Below, in pieces: positions 53,990-63,607 of a DNA stretch of 64,000 nucleotides. This DNA comes from Sulfurimonas sp. GTDB taxonomy: Bacteria; Campylobacterota; Campylobacteria; Campylobacterales; Sulfurimonadaceae. The stretch is from NCBI GenBank assembly GCA_026988315.1, contig JALSLJ010000024.1:1-64000 (forward strand), written 5' to 3'. Under the pieces are notes generated by a model, which ran no database searches, was not told the DNA's origin, and saw only the letters and a list, made by a program, of their open reading frames with translations. Numbering within the stretch: the first letter of the stretch is position 1; every line of letters begins with the position of its first letter. A program made the position numbers and the translations under genes.

Positions 53990-55288
53990 ATGCATTCATA
54001 CTTGCTGAAACTAATTTTCTTACTAGCTTGTACTGCCAGTTTTTCCCATGCAAACATCCAACTTATTAAAAAAGAAAACAGTGATTCTAACACCACTCTT
54101 CTTGTTATAGCTGGAATTCATGGGGATGAACCAGGTGGGTACTTTGCTGCATCAATTCTCTCCTCACACTATAATATAATTTCTAAAAATCTATGGATTA
54201 TTCCAAACCTTAATCAAGCTAGTATTCTAGCCAATAGAAGAGGAATTCATGGAGATATGAATCGAAAATTTTCTACAATAAAAAAACATGATAAAGATGC
54301 AAAAATTATAAAAGAGATAAAAGAGATAATAGTTTCACCTAAAGTATCCTTAGTTTTAAACCTCCATGATGGAAACGGCTTTTATAGGAAAGAACATCAG
54401 GGTAATATTTTTAACCCTAACTCATGGGGGCAAACATGTGTTATTGACCAAAATCAGTTAAACCCTAACCAACCATTTGGAAACCTCAGTGAAATAGCTT
54501 CTACTGTTAAAAATAATATGAATAAAAAACTATTACAAGAGCATCACAGCTTTGATGTAAAAAACACTAACACAAAGTTTCATGATGAAGCTATGCAACA
54601 TTCACTTACTTATTTTGCTGTAACGAACAACAAGCCAGCTTTTGCAATTGAAAGTAGTAAACACCTCCCCTCATTATCAAAAAAAGTTTTTTATCAACTA
54701 CTAGCTATCGAAGAATTTATGAAAGTGATGGATATTAAGTTTGAAAGAAAGTTTGCACTAAATGCAAAGATGATAGATAATATACTCAAACAATATGGCA
54801 CTTTAGCAATAAATAACAATATCTTATTAAACCTTAGTGATATAAAAAAATCTTTAAGCTATATTCCGATAAAATATACGGGTAATGTGTTTAAGTTTTC
54901 TAATCCTCTAGGGAGTGCTAGGAAAGTTAGAGATGGTTATGTAGTATATATTGGCAACAAAAAGATGACAACACTCAGACCGCAATACTTCAAAATTGAA
55001 GAGGACTGCCCTGATAGATTTGACTTAAAAGTTGATAATAATTCAATTTCATTGAATATTACTTCAGATATTTTTGTTATTGACGATTTTAATATCGACA
55101 AAAGTAATCAATTACGCGTAAATGTTATAGGTTATAAATCGAAAAAACATAGTAACGAGAGCGGGATAGATATTAATCTCAAATCGTTAGATAAAAGATT
55201 TTCCGTTGATAAAGGAAACAAAATTTATAGAGTAGAGTTTTATAAAAAAGATAAATTTTGTTTTATGTCGATGGTACATTTTAAATAG
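53990..55288 (+). CDS. csd4: Csd4/Pgp1-like D,L-carboxypeptidase (M14)
   Basis: 432 aa. A signal peptide (about 1-21, ASFSHA|N) precedes an M14 zinc carboxypeptidase domain with VIAGIHGDEPGG (His and Glu zinc ligands), LHDGNGFYR and AFAIESSK with the general-base Glu. Beta-rich domains follow (about 270-432), as in Csd4. Family enzymes trim tripeptides to dipeptides in peptidoglycan. H. pylori Csd4 is reported to use Gln for the first zinc ligand; here it is His, the canonical residue. It is adjacent to its functional partner Csd6 and just before the pilus cluster. Confidence 0.85.
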   Translation: MHSYLLKLIFLLACTASFSHANIQLIKKENSDSNTTLLVIAGIHGDEPGGYFAASILSSHYNIISKNLWIIPNLNQASILANRRGIHGDMNRKFSTIKKHDKDAKIIKEIKEIIVSPKVSLVLNLHDGNGFYRKEHQGNIFNPNSWGQTCVIDQNQLNPNQPFGNLSEIASTVKNNMNKKLLQEHHSFDVKNTNTKFHDEAMQHSLTYFAVTNNKPAFAIESSKHLPSLSKKVFYQLLAIEEFMKVMDIKFERKFALNAKMIDNILKQYGTLAINNNILLNLSDIKKSLSYIPIKYTGNVFKFSNPLGSARKVRDGYVVYIGNKKMTTLRPQYFKIEEDCPDRFDLKVDNNSISLNITSDIFVIDDFNIDKSNQLRVNVIGYKSKKHSNESGIDINLKSLDKRFSVDKGNKIYRVEFYKKDKFCFMSMVHFK

Positions 55289-55299
55289 GATTAGATTTA

Positions 55300-56835
55300 A
55301 TGAATCAAGATGCACAACACTCTTTTACAAGTGTAATTTCAGTTAATCCATATACAGATAAATATCTTAGCAGTATGGCTAGTTTTTTAAGTGAAACTAC
55401 TTCTCCCCAATATGATAAAAATCAATTCGCTATTTCACACCTTAATGCAAATGGTTTTATGACTAGTAAGATTTCTATCTCTAAGAATATCCCCGAAGAA
55501 GATTTGTATGATGCAATAAGCAATAAAGTATATGATGATTTATCACTTGATCAAGCTTTAACATATCAGATTCAGTATATAGAAACTTTTAATAACTTAG
55601 ATGAAAAAGATAGATTTTTTCATGTATTTGTTGCTGATCCATCAACAATTAATGATGTTTATGCAGATGCTGTAGAAGCTATAAAGTATATTGATGTAAT
55701 AATCCCTACCCCTTTACTTTTAAAATCTCTATATGCTAAAGACATTATAGAAGATGGTGGTCTTCATTGTTTTATTTATTTCCAAAAAGACGACACTTTC
55801 TTAACTGTATATAATGAAAAAGAGTTTCTTTTTACAAAATCACTTAACTACTCTTTTGTACAGATGCATGAAAGATTTTGTGAACTTTATGGTGAAAGGA
55901 TAGAATATGAAGAGTTTGTAAGCTTCGTATCTCGTGAAAACCTTAAAGAAACATCAAGCGAATATAAAGAATATTTCATCAAACTTTACAAAGAAATCTT
56001 TGCCAATACAAATAGTATTTTAACATATGTTAAAAGAGTTTTTGATATTGAAAAAATAGACCATATCTATATAGGTACTCAATTCTCAACTGTTACTAAG
56101 CTTGATGAGATAGCTGAAGTTGAACTCAATGTCAAAACAAGTAATTTTGATTTTGACTATGGTTTTGATAGTGATGGAACATATATAGACCAAATAGATT
56201 CTTTGATGCAAATATACGCTATTTTGCCAAATGAAGATAAATATGAGTGCAATTTTACAAACTTTGTCCGCCCCCCTAAGTTTACACAAAGAGAAAGCGG
56301 GAAGCTGATAATGCTTACTGCAGCTTCATTTATAATAGCTTTTATATATCCTGTTTCTTACTGGATGATCACTTATGCTCAAACTTTTCAATACCAATCA
56401 TTAAGTCAAGAGTATATAGAGGTACATAATCAAAAAATAACCAGAGAAGCTACTATCAAAAACAGAGAAACTGATAAAGAAAAAATCATAGCCCTACTCA
56501 ATAAAGAAAATAAAGAATACAGAGATAAGAAAAATACACTCATTAAGATTCACGATGTTAAAGTTAATTACCCTATGAAAGCGAAACATTTAGCTTTGCT
56601 AACAAAGGATTTGAATAACTACAATATTGGATTAGAATCACTTACTTATTCAGAAGCAAATAATAGCAAAACATTTCAACTTAGCCTGCTCGCTTCAAAT
56701 GATAGAAAGATAACTCTTCTTCTTGAGCATCTTACAAAAAAACATGAAGGAAAATTTAACTTTTCACTTGAGAAAATCTTTTATAATGAAGAATCTACAT
56801 ACTACTCAAGCGAGTTAAAGGTAAAATTATTATGA
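55300..56835 (+). CDS. PilM/PilN- (GspL-like) pilus inner-membrane assembly protein
   Basis: 511 aa. A cytoplasmic domain (about 1-335) has weak actin-like character (FIYFQKDDTFLTVYNEKEFLFTKSL). One membrane helix (about 338-358) is followed by a coiled coil (about 370-415) and a periplasmic ferredoxin-like domain (about 420-511, KAKHLALLTKDLNNYNIGLESLTY). This is the layout of GspL or a PilM-PilN fusion and of MSHA MshI-type proteins. It recruits the assembly ATPase to the inner membrane. The PilO-like gene follows with 4-bp overlap. Homology is by architecture. Confidence 0.65.
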   Translation: MNQDAQHSFTSVISVNPYTDKYLSSMASFLSETTSPQYDKNQFAISHLNANGFMTSKISISKNIPEEDLYDAISNKVYDDLSLDQALTYQIQYIETFNNLDEKDRFFHVFVADPSTINDVYADAVEAIKYIDVIIPTPLLLKSLYAKDIIEDGGLHCFIYFQKDDTFLTVYNEKEFLFTKSLNYSFVQMHERFCELYGERIEYEEFVSFVSRENLKETSSEYKEYFIKLYKEIFANTNSILTYVKRVFDIEKIDHIYIGTQFSTVTKLDEIAEVELNVKTSNFDFDYGFDSDGTYIDQIDSLMQIYAILPNEDKYECNFTNFVRPPKFTQRESGKLIMLTAASFIIAFIYPVSYWMITYAQTFQYQSLSQEYIEVHNQKITREATIKNRETDKEKIIALLNKENKEYRDKKNTLIKIHDVKVNYPMKAKHLALLTKDLNNYNIGLESLTYSEANNSKTFQLSLLASNDRKITLLLEHLTKKHEGKFNFSLEKIFYNEESTYYSSELKVKLL

Positions 56836-57464
56836 AAATAAATATTGAAGACTATTTACATAAGATAGACTCTAGTTTTAAAGATAAGACTCAAAGAGAT
56901 ATATATATGATTTATATCATGATTTTTGCTGCGATATTTGCATTTTCATATCTACTCTTTTGGGAAACCTCCGAAAATGATTTCATCAAAAAAAATGATC
57001 AAATATCTGATATTAGAACTAAAATAAATAATGATCAAATATTTTTAAAAATCAATCCATCAGTTAAAATAGATATGTTAGAACAAGATATAAAAAAAGC
57101 TGAGCTTGATTTAGTAGTTATTAAAGACAACAATGGATACATTAAAAATAAATTAGAAGACATTTCATCACTGATATATGATGAGAGAGCTTGGGGTGAA
57201 TATTTAGATTCTATCTCTAAAAATGCACAAATATATAATGTTAAAATACTAGAATTTACAAATGAGTATGGACAAACAAACAAATCATTTGGGCATGTTT
57301 TAGATATAAAGCTCAAAACAACTGCTAATTACAAAAATACACTAAAGTTTATCAATTCATTAGAACAAAGTGAACTGGTAGTGGATATACATGATTTACA
57401 TATCTATAAAGATGAAGATATGTACTCAGATATTAATATTTCAGTTTGGGGGATTTCATACTAA
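56832..57464 (+). CDS. PilO-like pilus assembly protein
   Basis: 210 aa. A short cytoplasmic N-terminus, one membrane helix (about 24-44, YMIYIMIFAAIFAFSYLLF), a coiled coil (about 50-110) and a C-terminal ferredoxin-like periplasmic domain ending SDINISVWGISY give the PilO/GspM/MshJ layout. It forms the inner-membrane alignment complex with the preceding protein. Its stop overlaps the ATG of the PilP-like gene (TAATG). Confidence 0.75.
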   Translation: MKINIEDYLHKIDSSFKDKTQRDIYMIYIMIFAAIFAFSYLLFWETSENDFIKKNDQISDIRTKINNDQIFLKINPSVKIDMLEQDIKKAELDLVVIKDNNGYIKNKLEDISSLIYDERAWGEYLDSISKNAQIYNVKILEFTNEYGQTNKSFGHVLDIKLKTTANYKNTLKFINSLEQSELVVDIHDLHIYKDEDMYSDINISVWGISY

Positions 57465-57916
57465 TGAAAAATAATTCATATATAACCTTATTACTGTTAT
57501 TGGCAATAGGTCTTAACGCTAATGAACTTGGCTGGGTAGATAAACAAATAGAAGCGATAAAACCAGCTAGAGAAGGTGTTAGCAGTTCTGTTATTGCAGA
57601 TTTGGATGATCCCTTTATCTTTTATAAGAAAAAAATTTCTAAAAAAGTATATAAACAAAAAGCAAGATATAGTGCTTCAAAAACAAATAATTCAACAAGC
57701 ACTACATATAGTGGGACTAATCTTTCTGGTTTCTCACTCAAAGCTATTATGAACAAGTCTGCTTTAATTAACGGTAAATGGTATAAAGAGAGTGAAAAAA
57801 TTGGACGATATAATCTATCGGCTATTAATACCACTTCTGTTGTGCTAACAAGAAATGGTAAAAAAAGTTTACTCTATATGAGCGACAAAAACAACAATCT
57901 AAAATTTAAAAGATAA
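57464..57916 (+). CDS. PilP/MshK-like periplasmic pilus protein
   Basis: 150 aa from the ATG at 57464; the track begins 6 codons early inside pilO. A signal peptide (about 1-19, GLNANEL) precedes a linker with the typical DLDDPFIFYKKK and a small beta-sandwich (LKAIMNKSALINGKWYKESEKIGRYNLSAI, SVVLTRNGKKSLLYM), the PilP/GspC homology region. It should link the inner-membrane complex to the secretin encoded 13 bp downstream. Confidence 0.75.
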   Translation: MKNNSYITLLLLLAIGLNANELGWVDKQIEAIKPAREGVSSSVIADLDDPFIFYKKKISKKVYKQKARYSASKTNNSTSTTYSGTNLSGFSLKAIMNKSALINGKWYKESEKIGRYNLSAINTTSVVLTRNGKKSLLYMSDKNNNLKFKR

Positions 57917-57929
57917 GTAGGATTACATA

Positions 57930-59627
57930 ATGAAATCGATAAAAAAATCAATAAAAACGTCAGTTTTCTCAGCTTTACTAACGATATTGTTATTTAACAA
58001 TAGTTATGCTGACTGCTCTTATGAACTTTTCAGTATAAGCTCTACAAAAAACACTAAAATCATTGATTTTATAAGCCAACTTAGTGATGAATGTGAGTTT
58101 ACAATTATTGTTACTGACAACCTTGCACAAGGATACCTAAACACTAAACTCAACAAGATGCATCTTAAAAACTTAACAATAGAAGAGGTTTTAGATATAG
58201 TTTTAAAAGAGAGTAACTTATCTTATAGTTTAGAAAATAATATTTTAAAAATATCTTATTTAACTACTAAAGTTTTCAGTATAGACTATATACTTTCTCA
58301 GAGAAAAGGGATTGGTAGTACAGATATAACTTTAAGCTCATCATCAGCAAACAATAGTAAAAACACTAAAGGAAACACTGGAGCTACCAGCAGAAGCACT
58401 AATAATAACTCATCAAGAAACAATAAAAGCTCTTCTGCTCAATCTGGTATGAAAATACAAAGTAGTGATGAAGTTTTATTTTGGGAAGAATTAGACTTAG
58501 AATTTGAAAAAATCTTAAATAGACCTGGTGATATATATAAGGTTGAATTACCGATTATTAATAAAAATGCTGGTCTTGTTACTGTTACAGCGACACAAAA
58601 GCAGATGAAAAGATTTGATAATTATTTACAAAGACTTCAAGATAAGGTAGCACTTCAAGTTTTAATAGATGTGCAACTACTCTCAGTTACTATGAGTGAA
58701 GGTAAAACAACTGGTATTGACTGGCAGCAATTATATGCACTTCAAGATATTGAATTAAGCATCAACAATATACAAGCAAAGAATGTTTCTACATATGAAG
58801 ATAATATCATAACGGAAGCGATATATGGAACTGATCAAACAACTTCTCAGCTTGTCAATATAAAAGTAGGTGGCAGTTTAAAAGAGGTGATTAAATTTTT
58901 GCAAACACAAGGTGATGTAAATTCTATCTCAAATCCAAAAGTTTTAACACTCAACAATCAACCTGCACTTATTACAGTTGGTACAGAATATTTTTACAAA
59001 ATACAACAATCTTCAAACCAGCAAGGAACTAGTGGCGGTGTTGCTTCCACTACGCAAAATGACCTTATTCAGTCAGTGTTTGCTGGCGTACTTTTAGATA
59101 TTACCCCTGAGATTTCTGATAATGGAACAATTACATTAAAAATAAATCCATCTCTTTCAGAAACTAGATATGATATGTCACAACAAACATCCGTAGATAG
59201 ACAAATGCCACCAGATTTAAATCGTCGTCAACTATCATCAGTTGTATCAATTCAAGATGGAGATAGAGTTATTTTAGGTGGTTTAATTAACACAAGAAAT
59301 ACTTATAATGCCAACAAAGTTCCTTTGCTCGGAGATATACCTGGCCTTAGTTATTTCTTTAGATTTGAAGAAACGATTAAACATGTTGAAGAGCTTATTA
59401 TTATCATTGAACCACATATTATAAGTGAAGATCAAAAAGGTTTATCCTTAGCAGATTTAGGCTACCAAGGACTTACAAATAAATCTGTAAATATTGATAA
59501 TAACAGCGATAGTGACAATAAAACTATAATTGAAGTTAATAGCGATACAAATGATGAAATTATGCTTGAAGATACTGTTGTAAATAGTGATGACACAGAA
59601 AAAGAGAAAGAGGACAATGAGCTCTAA
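57930..59627 (+). CDS. Type IV pilus/MSHA secretin (PilQ/MshL-like)
   Basis: 565 aa. A signal peptide (about 1-26) precedes an STN-like N domain (about 30-110), a Ser/Asn-rich linker (about 130-175) as in MshL, and a secretin domain (about 230-500) with LQVLIDVQLLSVTMSEGKTTGIDW, SNPKVLTLNNQPA and the hallmark VILGGLINTR and VPLLGDIPGLSYFFR. It ends with an acidic Asp/Asn-rich tail (about 510-565) that is unusual in length. It forms the outer-membrane pore for the pilus. The next gene overlaps by 11 bp. Confidence 0.9.
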   Translation: MKSIKKSIKTSVFSALLTILLFNNSYADCSYELFSISSTKNTKIIDFISQLSDECEFTIIVTDNLAQGYLNTKLNKMHLKNLTIEEVLDIVLKESNLSYSLENNILKISYLTTKVFSIDYILSQRKGIGSTDITLSSSSANNSKNTKGNTGATSRSTNNNSSRNNKSSSAQSGMKIQSSDEVLFWEELDLEFEKILNRPGDIYKVELPIINKNAGLVTVTATQKQMKRFDNYLQRLQDKVALQVLIDVQLLSVTMSEGKTTGIDWQQLYALQDIELSINNIQAKNVSTYEDNIITEAIYGTDQTTSQLVNIKVGGSLKEVIKFLQTQGDVNSISNPKVLTLNNQPALITVGTEYFYKIQQSSNQQGTSGGVASTTQNDLIQSVFAGVLLDITPEISDNGTITLKINPSLSETRYDMSQQTSVDRQMPPDLNRRQLSSVVSIQDGDRVILGGLINTRNTYNANKVPLLGDIPGLSYFFRFEETIKHVEELIIIIEPHIISEDQKGLSLADLGYQGLTNKSVNIDNNSDSDNKTIIEVNSDTNDEIMLEDTVVNSDDTEKEKEDNEL

Positions 59628-60426
59628 TATCTATAAAAACTCTAAAGATGTTTTTTTAGATGTTGTTAATCCTAATGACTATGTTCAACTCGATAGAGTT
59701 TCTATGGTTTATCAATCACTAAAGGAATCTATTAAAAAACCACTAAAAATGGTTTTACTCTACGGAAAGCCAGGAACAGGAAAAAGTATGTTACTTTCTA
59801 AGCTTTTTCAGGATTTGTCCCCTTCAGAAGAGATTTTTTTATACAAAACGCCCATAACGGATGAAAATGAATTTTTTAAAAAATTAGCAAAAGATGCTCT
59901 TGATACAAAATATGAAGGTATATTAAACTTTACGCAACTCCTAAATATTTTAGAAACCACTAACAAAACTCAAACTCCATTAATAATTTTAGATGAAGCG
60001 CAACTTTATCCAGGCGCGATGATGGAAAAAATAAGATTGATTTCTGATACAAGAAAAGTAAAGTTTCTCATCACTTTACATAAAACAGAAAAAGAAGACC
60101 TTATTGCAAAAGAGCATTTCCAAACTAGAATATGGGAAAGTATTGAACATCATAATGCTTCAAAGCAAGAATTAAAAGCTTACATACAGAAAAAATTAAT
60201 GAAGGCAAACTGTTTTGATTGTGCGAATATGTTTCCAACTAAATCAGTTGACCTTATCCACAAAATAACTCAAGGGAATTATCGGGAAACTAATAAACTT
60301 CTCTATACGCTCTTTGAGATTTATGAATGGTATAGTGAAAATAATTTATCTAAAATAAACTCCAATAATGTTTCCCATAAAATTATTGAAATGTCAGCGA
60401 TACATACAGGTTTAATCGATGCTTAA
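59617..60426 (+). CDS. MshM/ExeA-like AAA ATPase
   Basis: 269 aa from the ATG at 59617 inside the secretin's last codons; the tracked 10-residue extension is spurious. Walker A is LLYGKPGTGKSMLL and Walker B is PLIILDEAQLYP. HKTEKEDL with a sensor-like pattern follows. It lacks the C-terminal peptidoglycan-binding domain of ExeA, as in MshM. It probably helps position the secretin or assembles the pilus base. Overlaps the next gene by 8 bp. Confidence 0.82.
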   Translation: MSSNIYKNSKDVFLDVVNPNDYVQLDRVSMVYQSLKESIKKPLKMVLLYGKPGTGKSMLLSKLFQDLSPSEEIFLYKTPITDENEFFKKLAKDALDTKYEGILNFTQLLNILETTNKTQTPLIILDEAQLYPGAMMEKIRLISDTRKVKFLITLHKTEKEDLIAKEHFQTRIWESIEHHNASKQELKAYIQKKLMKANCFDCANMFPTKSVDLIHKITQGNYRETNKLLYTLFEIYEWYSENNLSKINSNNVSHKIIEMSAIHTGLIDA

Positions 60427-61306
60427 TATTCATGAACTCGAAAAAAGACACTTTAAATATAAACTAAAATCATATATACCTTATGTAGCAATATTTTTTA
60501 GTTTAACTGTGATTATTGGAATTGTATTTACCCTTATCAATATAGATATTTTCTCGCAAAATGATAATAAAGTAGCAGCTAATAGTGTTTCAAAAAATAT
60601 AACAGAGATTGCACTAGACAATACAACTTCAACTATTAGACAAACGACAGAAGCAGAACCTGAAAAAATCGAGCAGAACAAAGAGATAGTAAAACAAGAA
60701 TTAAACAATAGTATTGAAAAAAACAATAAGCTAATTGCTGCAAATATTCCAAATATTGAAGAGGATAAACCTGAAATAAAGAATGAAAAATTGGTTCTAA
60801 CTCCTTCAATGAACTTTATAGAAAAAATAAATACTCAATCTTCAACTACATCTACCTATAAAGAGCCTGAAAAAAAAGAGAGGATAACACCTAAACAACA
60901 AGTTAAAGTAAAAGAAGTTCCCAAGCCTAAACCACAACAAAGCAGACAAATATTTACTCAAGATGAAGTAAACTCTATACAAATTAAAAAGAATAATACA
61001 TATGATGATATTTATCATGTAATTAAAAGATTTGAAAAGAACAATAATCCTGCTCTGAGTCTTTTTATTGCTAAAAAATATTATGAACTAGGTGAGTATA
61101 AAAAATCTTATAATTATGCACTAAGAACAAATGAGATCAATAACAATATAGAAGCTAGCTGGATAATTTTTGCTAAATCTCTAGTAAAACTAAATAAAAA
61201 AAACATGGCTATTAAAACATTACAAAAATACATTAGTCATTCTGATTCAAACAAAGCTAAAATACTTTTAGATGAAATATCATCAGGAAAACTCAATGCA
61301 GACTAA
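60419..61306 (+). CDS. MshN-like membrane-anchored TPR protein
   Basis: 295 aa. One helix near the N-terminus (about 21-43) precedes a long low-complexity Glu/Lys/Asn/Thr linker (about 50-185, with a Lys-Pro stretch PKPKPQQSRQ) and a C-terminal TPR-like helical part (about 195-290: SLFIAKKYYELGEYKKSYNYALRTNEINNN, MAIKTLQKYI). It looks like MSHA MshN. The linker could span the periplasm. Ends overlapping the start of the next gene. Confidence 0.7.
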   Translation: MLNIHELEKRHFKYKLKSYIPYVAIFFSLTVIIGIVFTLINIDIFSQNDNKVAANSVSKNITEIALDNTTSTIRQTTEAEPEKIEQNKEIVKQELNNSIEKNNKLIAANIPNIEEDKPEIKNEKLVLTPSMNFIEKINTQSSTTSTYKEPEKKERITPKQQVKVKEVPKPKPQQSRQIFTQDEVNSIQIKKNNTYDDIYHVIKRFEKNNNPALSLFIAKKYYELGEYKKSYNYALRTNEINNNIEASWIIFAKSLVKLNKKNMAIKTLQKYISHSDSNKAKILLDEISSGKLNAD

Positions 61307-61862
61307 AAACAACTTAATTATAAAAACACTCATCCTTTTATCTCTTTGTATCGGTTTATATGCAGATGCAAAACAAGAGATGCTTAATCTTTACAAAAAT
61401 GAAAAATATGAAGAAGCATGTAAACTAGGTTTTAAGAACTTTAGTAGCTATAGAAAAAATGAATCTTTTGTCTCTTTATATGCTTTTTCTTGTCTATATT
61501 CTGACTATATAGATAGACTTTCAATTCCTATTGCAACACTAAAATTTACACCTGAGGGGCGCGCTAACTCAGCATACTTCTCTGTCATTTTAATGCAAAA
61601 AAAACTACTTTACCATGCCTTAATTGATGGCTATGATATCACATCACTTAACTTACCCACTACAGACTACATCTTTTCAAAAGTTTTTGACTTATATGTT
61701 GCATTAGGGGAACACAAACAAAGAAAAACTTATGTTTTTAATGATAAAGAAGATAAAAATACAGCCTATAAACTGTATGTTTTAAAGGATGAAAGATTAA
61801 GTAAAATAGTGGTAGAAGAGTTTTATAATAACATCTCAATAAAACAACATATTTACTGGTAG
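61296..61862 (+). CDS. Hypothetical periplasmic protein of the pilus cluster
   Basis: 188 aa from the ATG at 61296 (AGGA 8 bases upstream, overlapping mshN-like end); the track begins 8 codons earlier. A signal peptide (about 1-21, LSLCIGLYA|D) precedes a helical Sel1/TPR-like region (KQEMLNLYKNEKYEEACKLGFKNF) and a mixed end. Two pairs of Cys/aromatics are seen, but no family is certain. The position between the MshN-like gene and the assembly ATPase suggests a pilus role. Confidence 0.65.
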   Translation: MQTKNNLIIKTLILLSLCIGLYADAKQEMLNLYKNEKYEEACKLGFKNFSSYRKNESFVSLYAFSCLYSDYIDRLSIPIATLKFTPEGRANSAYFSVILMQKKLLYHALIDGYDITSLNLPTTDYIFSKVFDLYVALGEHKQRKTYVFNDKEDKNTAYKLYVLKDERLSKIVVEEFYNNISIKQHIYW

Positions 61863-61870
61863 GAGCGATT

Positions 61871-63607
61871 GTGGATAGGATAACAACAGATTTACTTTCT
61901 AATGGTCAAATTATGCAAGTTCAAGTTGATAGACTATTGGCAAAAGGGATAAGTAAAAATCACATTTTAAGAGATATTCTTTTATCTGGTTTTATGACAA
62001 CAGAAAGACTTGTTCGTTATATAGTTGAGCAAATAAAACAAGGTACATATGAACTTTCTCTCATAGAACATTACGATTATATCCCAGAAAAAACTGTTTT
62101 ATTAAAACTTGCAAGTGAGTTAAACCTTTGTTTTATTGATTTAGACACAATAGACATGGACTACAAGCTTATGCAAAGAGTTCCATTGATTCAACTCAAA
62201 AAACACAATGCAATCCCAGTATCAGAGGATGATTTAAGTGTTACTATCGTTTTTTATGATCCATTAGATATTAATGCACAAGAATCTATCCAAAGACTCT
62301 TTCCAAGAAAACCTATCAAAGTTGCCGTATCAACAAAGAAACAGATTCAATCTTACCTTTTTAAATTAGAATTAAAAGACAGTGTGAAAGGTTTGGTTAA
62401 AAAAATACATGACGAATTACACTCGATTACTACAATTGAAGAGCAACAAGAAGCATCTTCAATACTACTCCTAATCGATGTAATACTCAAAGCTGCCATA
62501 AATGGTCGTGCTAGTGATATTCATGTAGAGCCAACTGAAAAGAACTGCGTAATTCGCGTGAGAGTTGATGGTAAACTCACAGAGATGTTTATTTTTGAAA
62601 AAAAAATATACCCACCACTTGCCTCAAGACTAAAACTGTTGGCAAACCTTGATATCGCTGAGAGAAGAAAACCTCAAGATGGACGCTTTTCAACAACTGT
62701 TGGTGCTCAAGAATTTGATTTTCGTATCTCAACACTCCCTATACTCTATGGCGAATCAATTGTTATGCGTATCTTAGACAAGAGAAAAGCACTTGTTAAA
62801 CTTGAAGATGCAGGTATGGATACTCTTAGTTATAAGAAATTATTAAAAGGTCTTCAAGCACCACATGGTATAATCTTAGTTACCGGACCAACAGGAAGTG
62901 GTAAAACAACAACCCTTTATGGTGCTTTACATGAACTTAGAAATGTAGAAGACAAGGTAATTACCGTTGAGGATCCTGTTGAGTATAGGATGAATCTTAT
63001 TCAACAGGTTCAGGTAAACTCAAAAGTTGGTTTGAGTTTTGCGGATGCTCTGCGTTCTATTTTAAGACAGGATCCAGATAAGATAATGATTGGAGAGATT
63101 CGAGATAAAGAAACTCTTGAAATTGCCATTAAAGCCGCATTAACTGGGCATATGGTAATTTCAACTCTTCATACAAATGACTCAATTAGTGCTATCACTC
63201 GTATGGTTGATATGGGGATTCCACATTATCTTATCAGTGGAGCATTAGTAGCAATTCAAGCACAAAGACTTGTTAGAAAAATATGTAAAAGTTGTAAAAT
63301 AGAGGAGAATATCCCTATTGAAACCATAGAAGAGTTAAAAGGTTTTATACCAGAAAATGCTGTATTTTATACTGGCAAGGGTTGCAAAGAGTGTAATGAT
63401 ACAGGATTTTTAGGTAGAGAGATGATATGTGAGGTTCTCAATATTTCAGAAAAGTTATCTTCTATTATTGCAAAAGGTGGTTCAAAAGAGAGTATTTATG
63501 CTCAGGCTGTAGAGGAAGGTTTTGTAGGTATATTTGAAAATGGAATTCAAAAAGCATTAAATGGTGTTACGAGTGTTCAAGAAGTGTTAAAGGTATCAAA
63601 AACATGA
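61871..63607 (+). CDS. Pilus assembly ATPase (PilB/MshE/GspE family)
   Basis: 578 aa, GTG start with AGGAG upstream. A MshEN-like N-terminal region (about 1-150) is followed by the SDIHVEPTEKNCVIRVRVDG linker, Walker A GPTGSGKTTT (about 338-347), the Asp box VEDPVEYR, Walker B KIMIGEIRDKETL and His box STLHTNDSI. A four-Cys zinc motif (CKSC...CKEC) marks assembly, not retraction, ATPases. It powers pilus extension from the cytoplasm. MshEN domains can bind c-di-GMP; the binding motif is not clear here. Overlaps the next gene by ATGA. Confidence 0.93.
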   Translation: MDRITTDLLSNGQIMQVQVDRLLAKGISKNHILRDILLSGFMTTERLVRYIVEQIKQGTYELSLIEHYDYIPEKTVLLKLASELNLCFIDLDTIDMDYKLMQRVPLIQLKKHNAIPVSEDDLSVTIVFYDPLDINAQESIQRLFPRKPIKVAVSTKKQIQSYLFKLELKDSVKGLVKKIHDELHSITTIEEQQEASSILLLIDVILKAAINGRASDIHVEPTEKNCVIRVRVDGKLTEMFIFEKKIYPPLASRLKLLANLDIAERRKPQDGRFSTTVGAQEFDFRISTLPILYGESIVMRILDKRKALVKLEDAGMDTLSYKKLLKGLQAPHGIILVTGPTGSGKTTTLYGALHELRNVEDKVITVEDPVEYRMNLIQQVQVNSKVGLSFADALRSILRQDPDKIMIGEIRDKETLEIAIKAALTGHMVISTLHTNDSISAITRMVDMGIPHYLISGALVAIQAQRLVRKICKSCKIEENIPIETIEELKGFIPENAVFYTGKGCKECNDTGFLGREMICEVLNISEKLSSIIAKGGSKESIYAQAVEEGFVGIFENGIQKALNGVTSVQEVLKVSKT

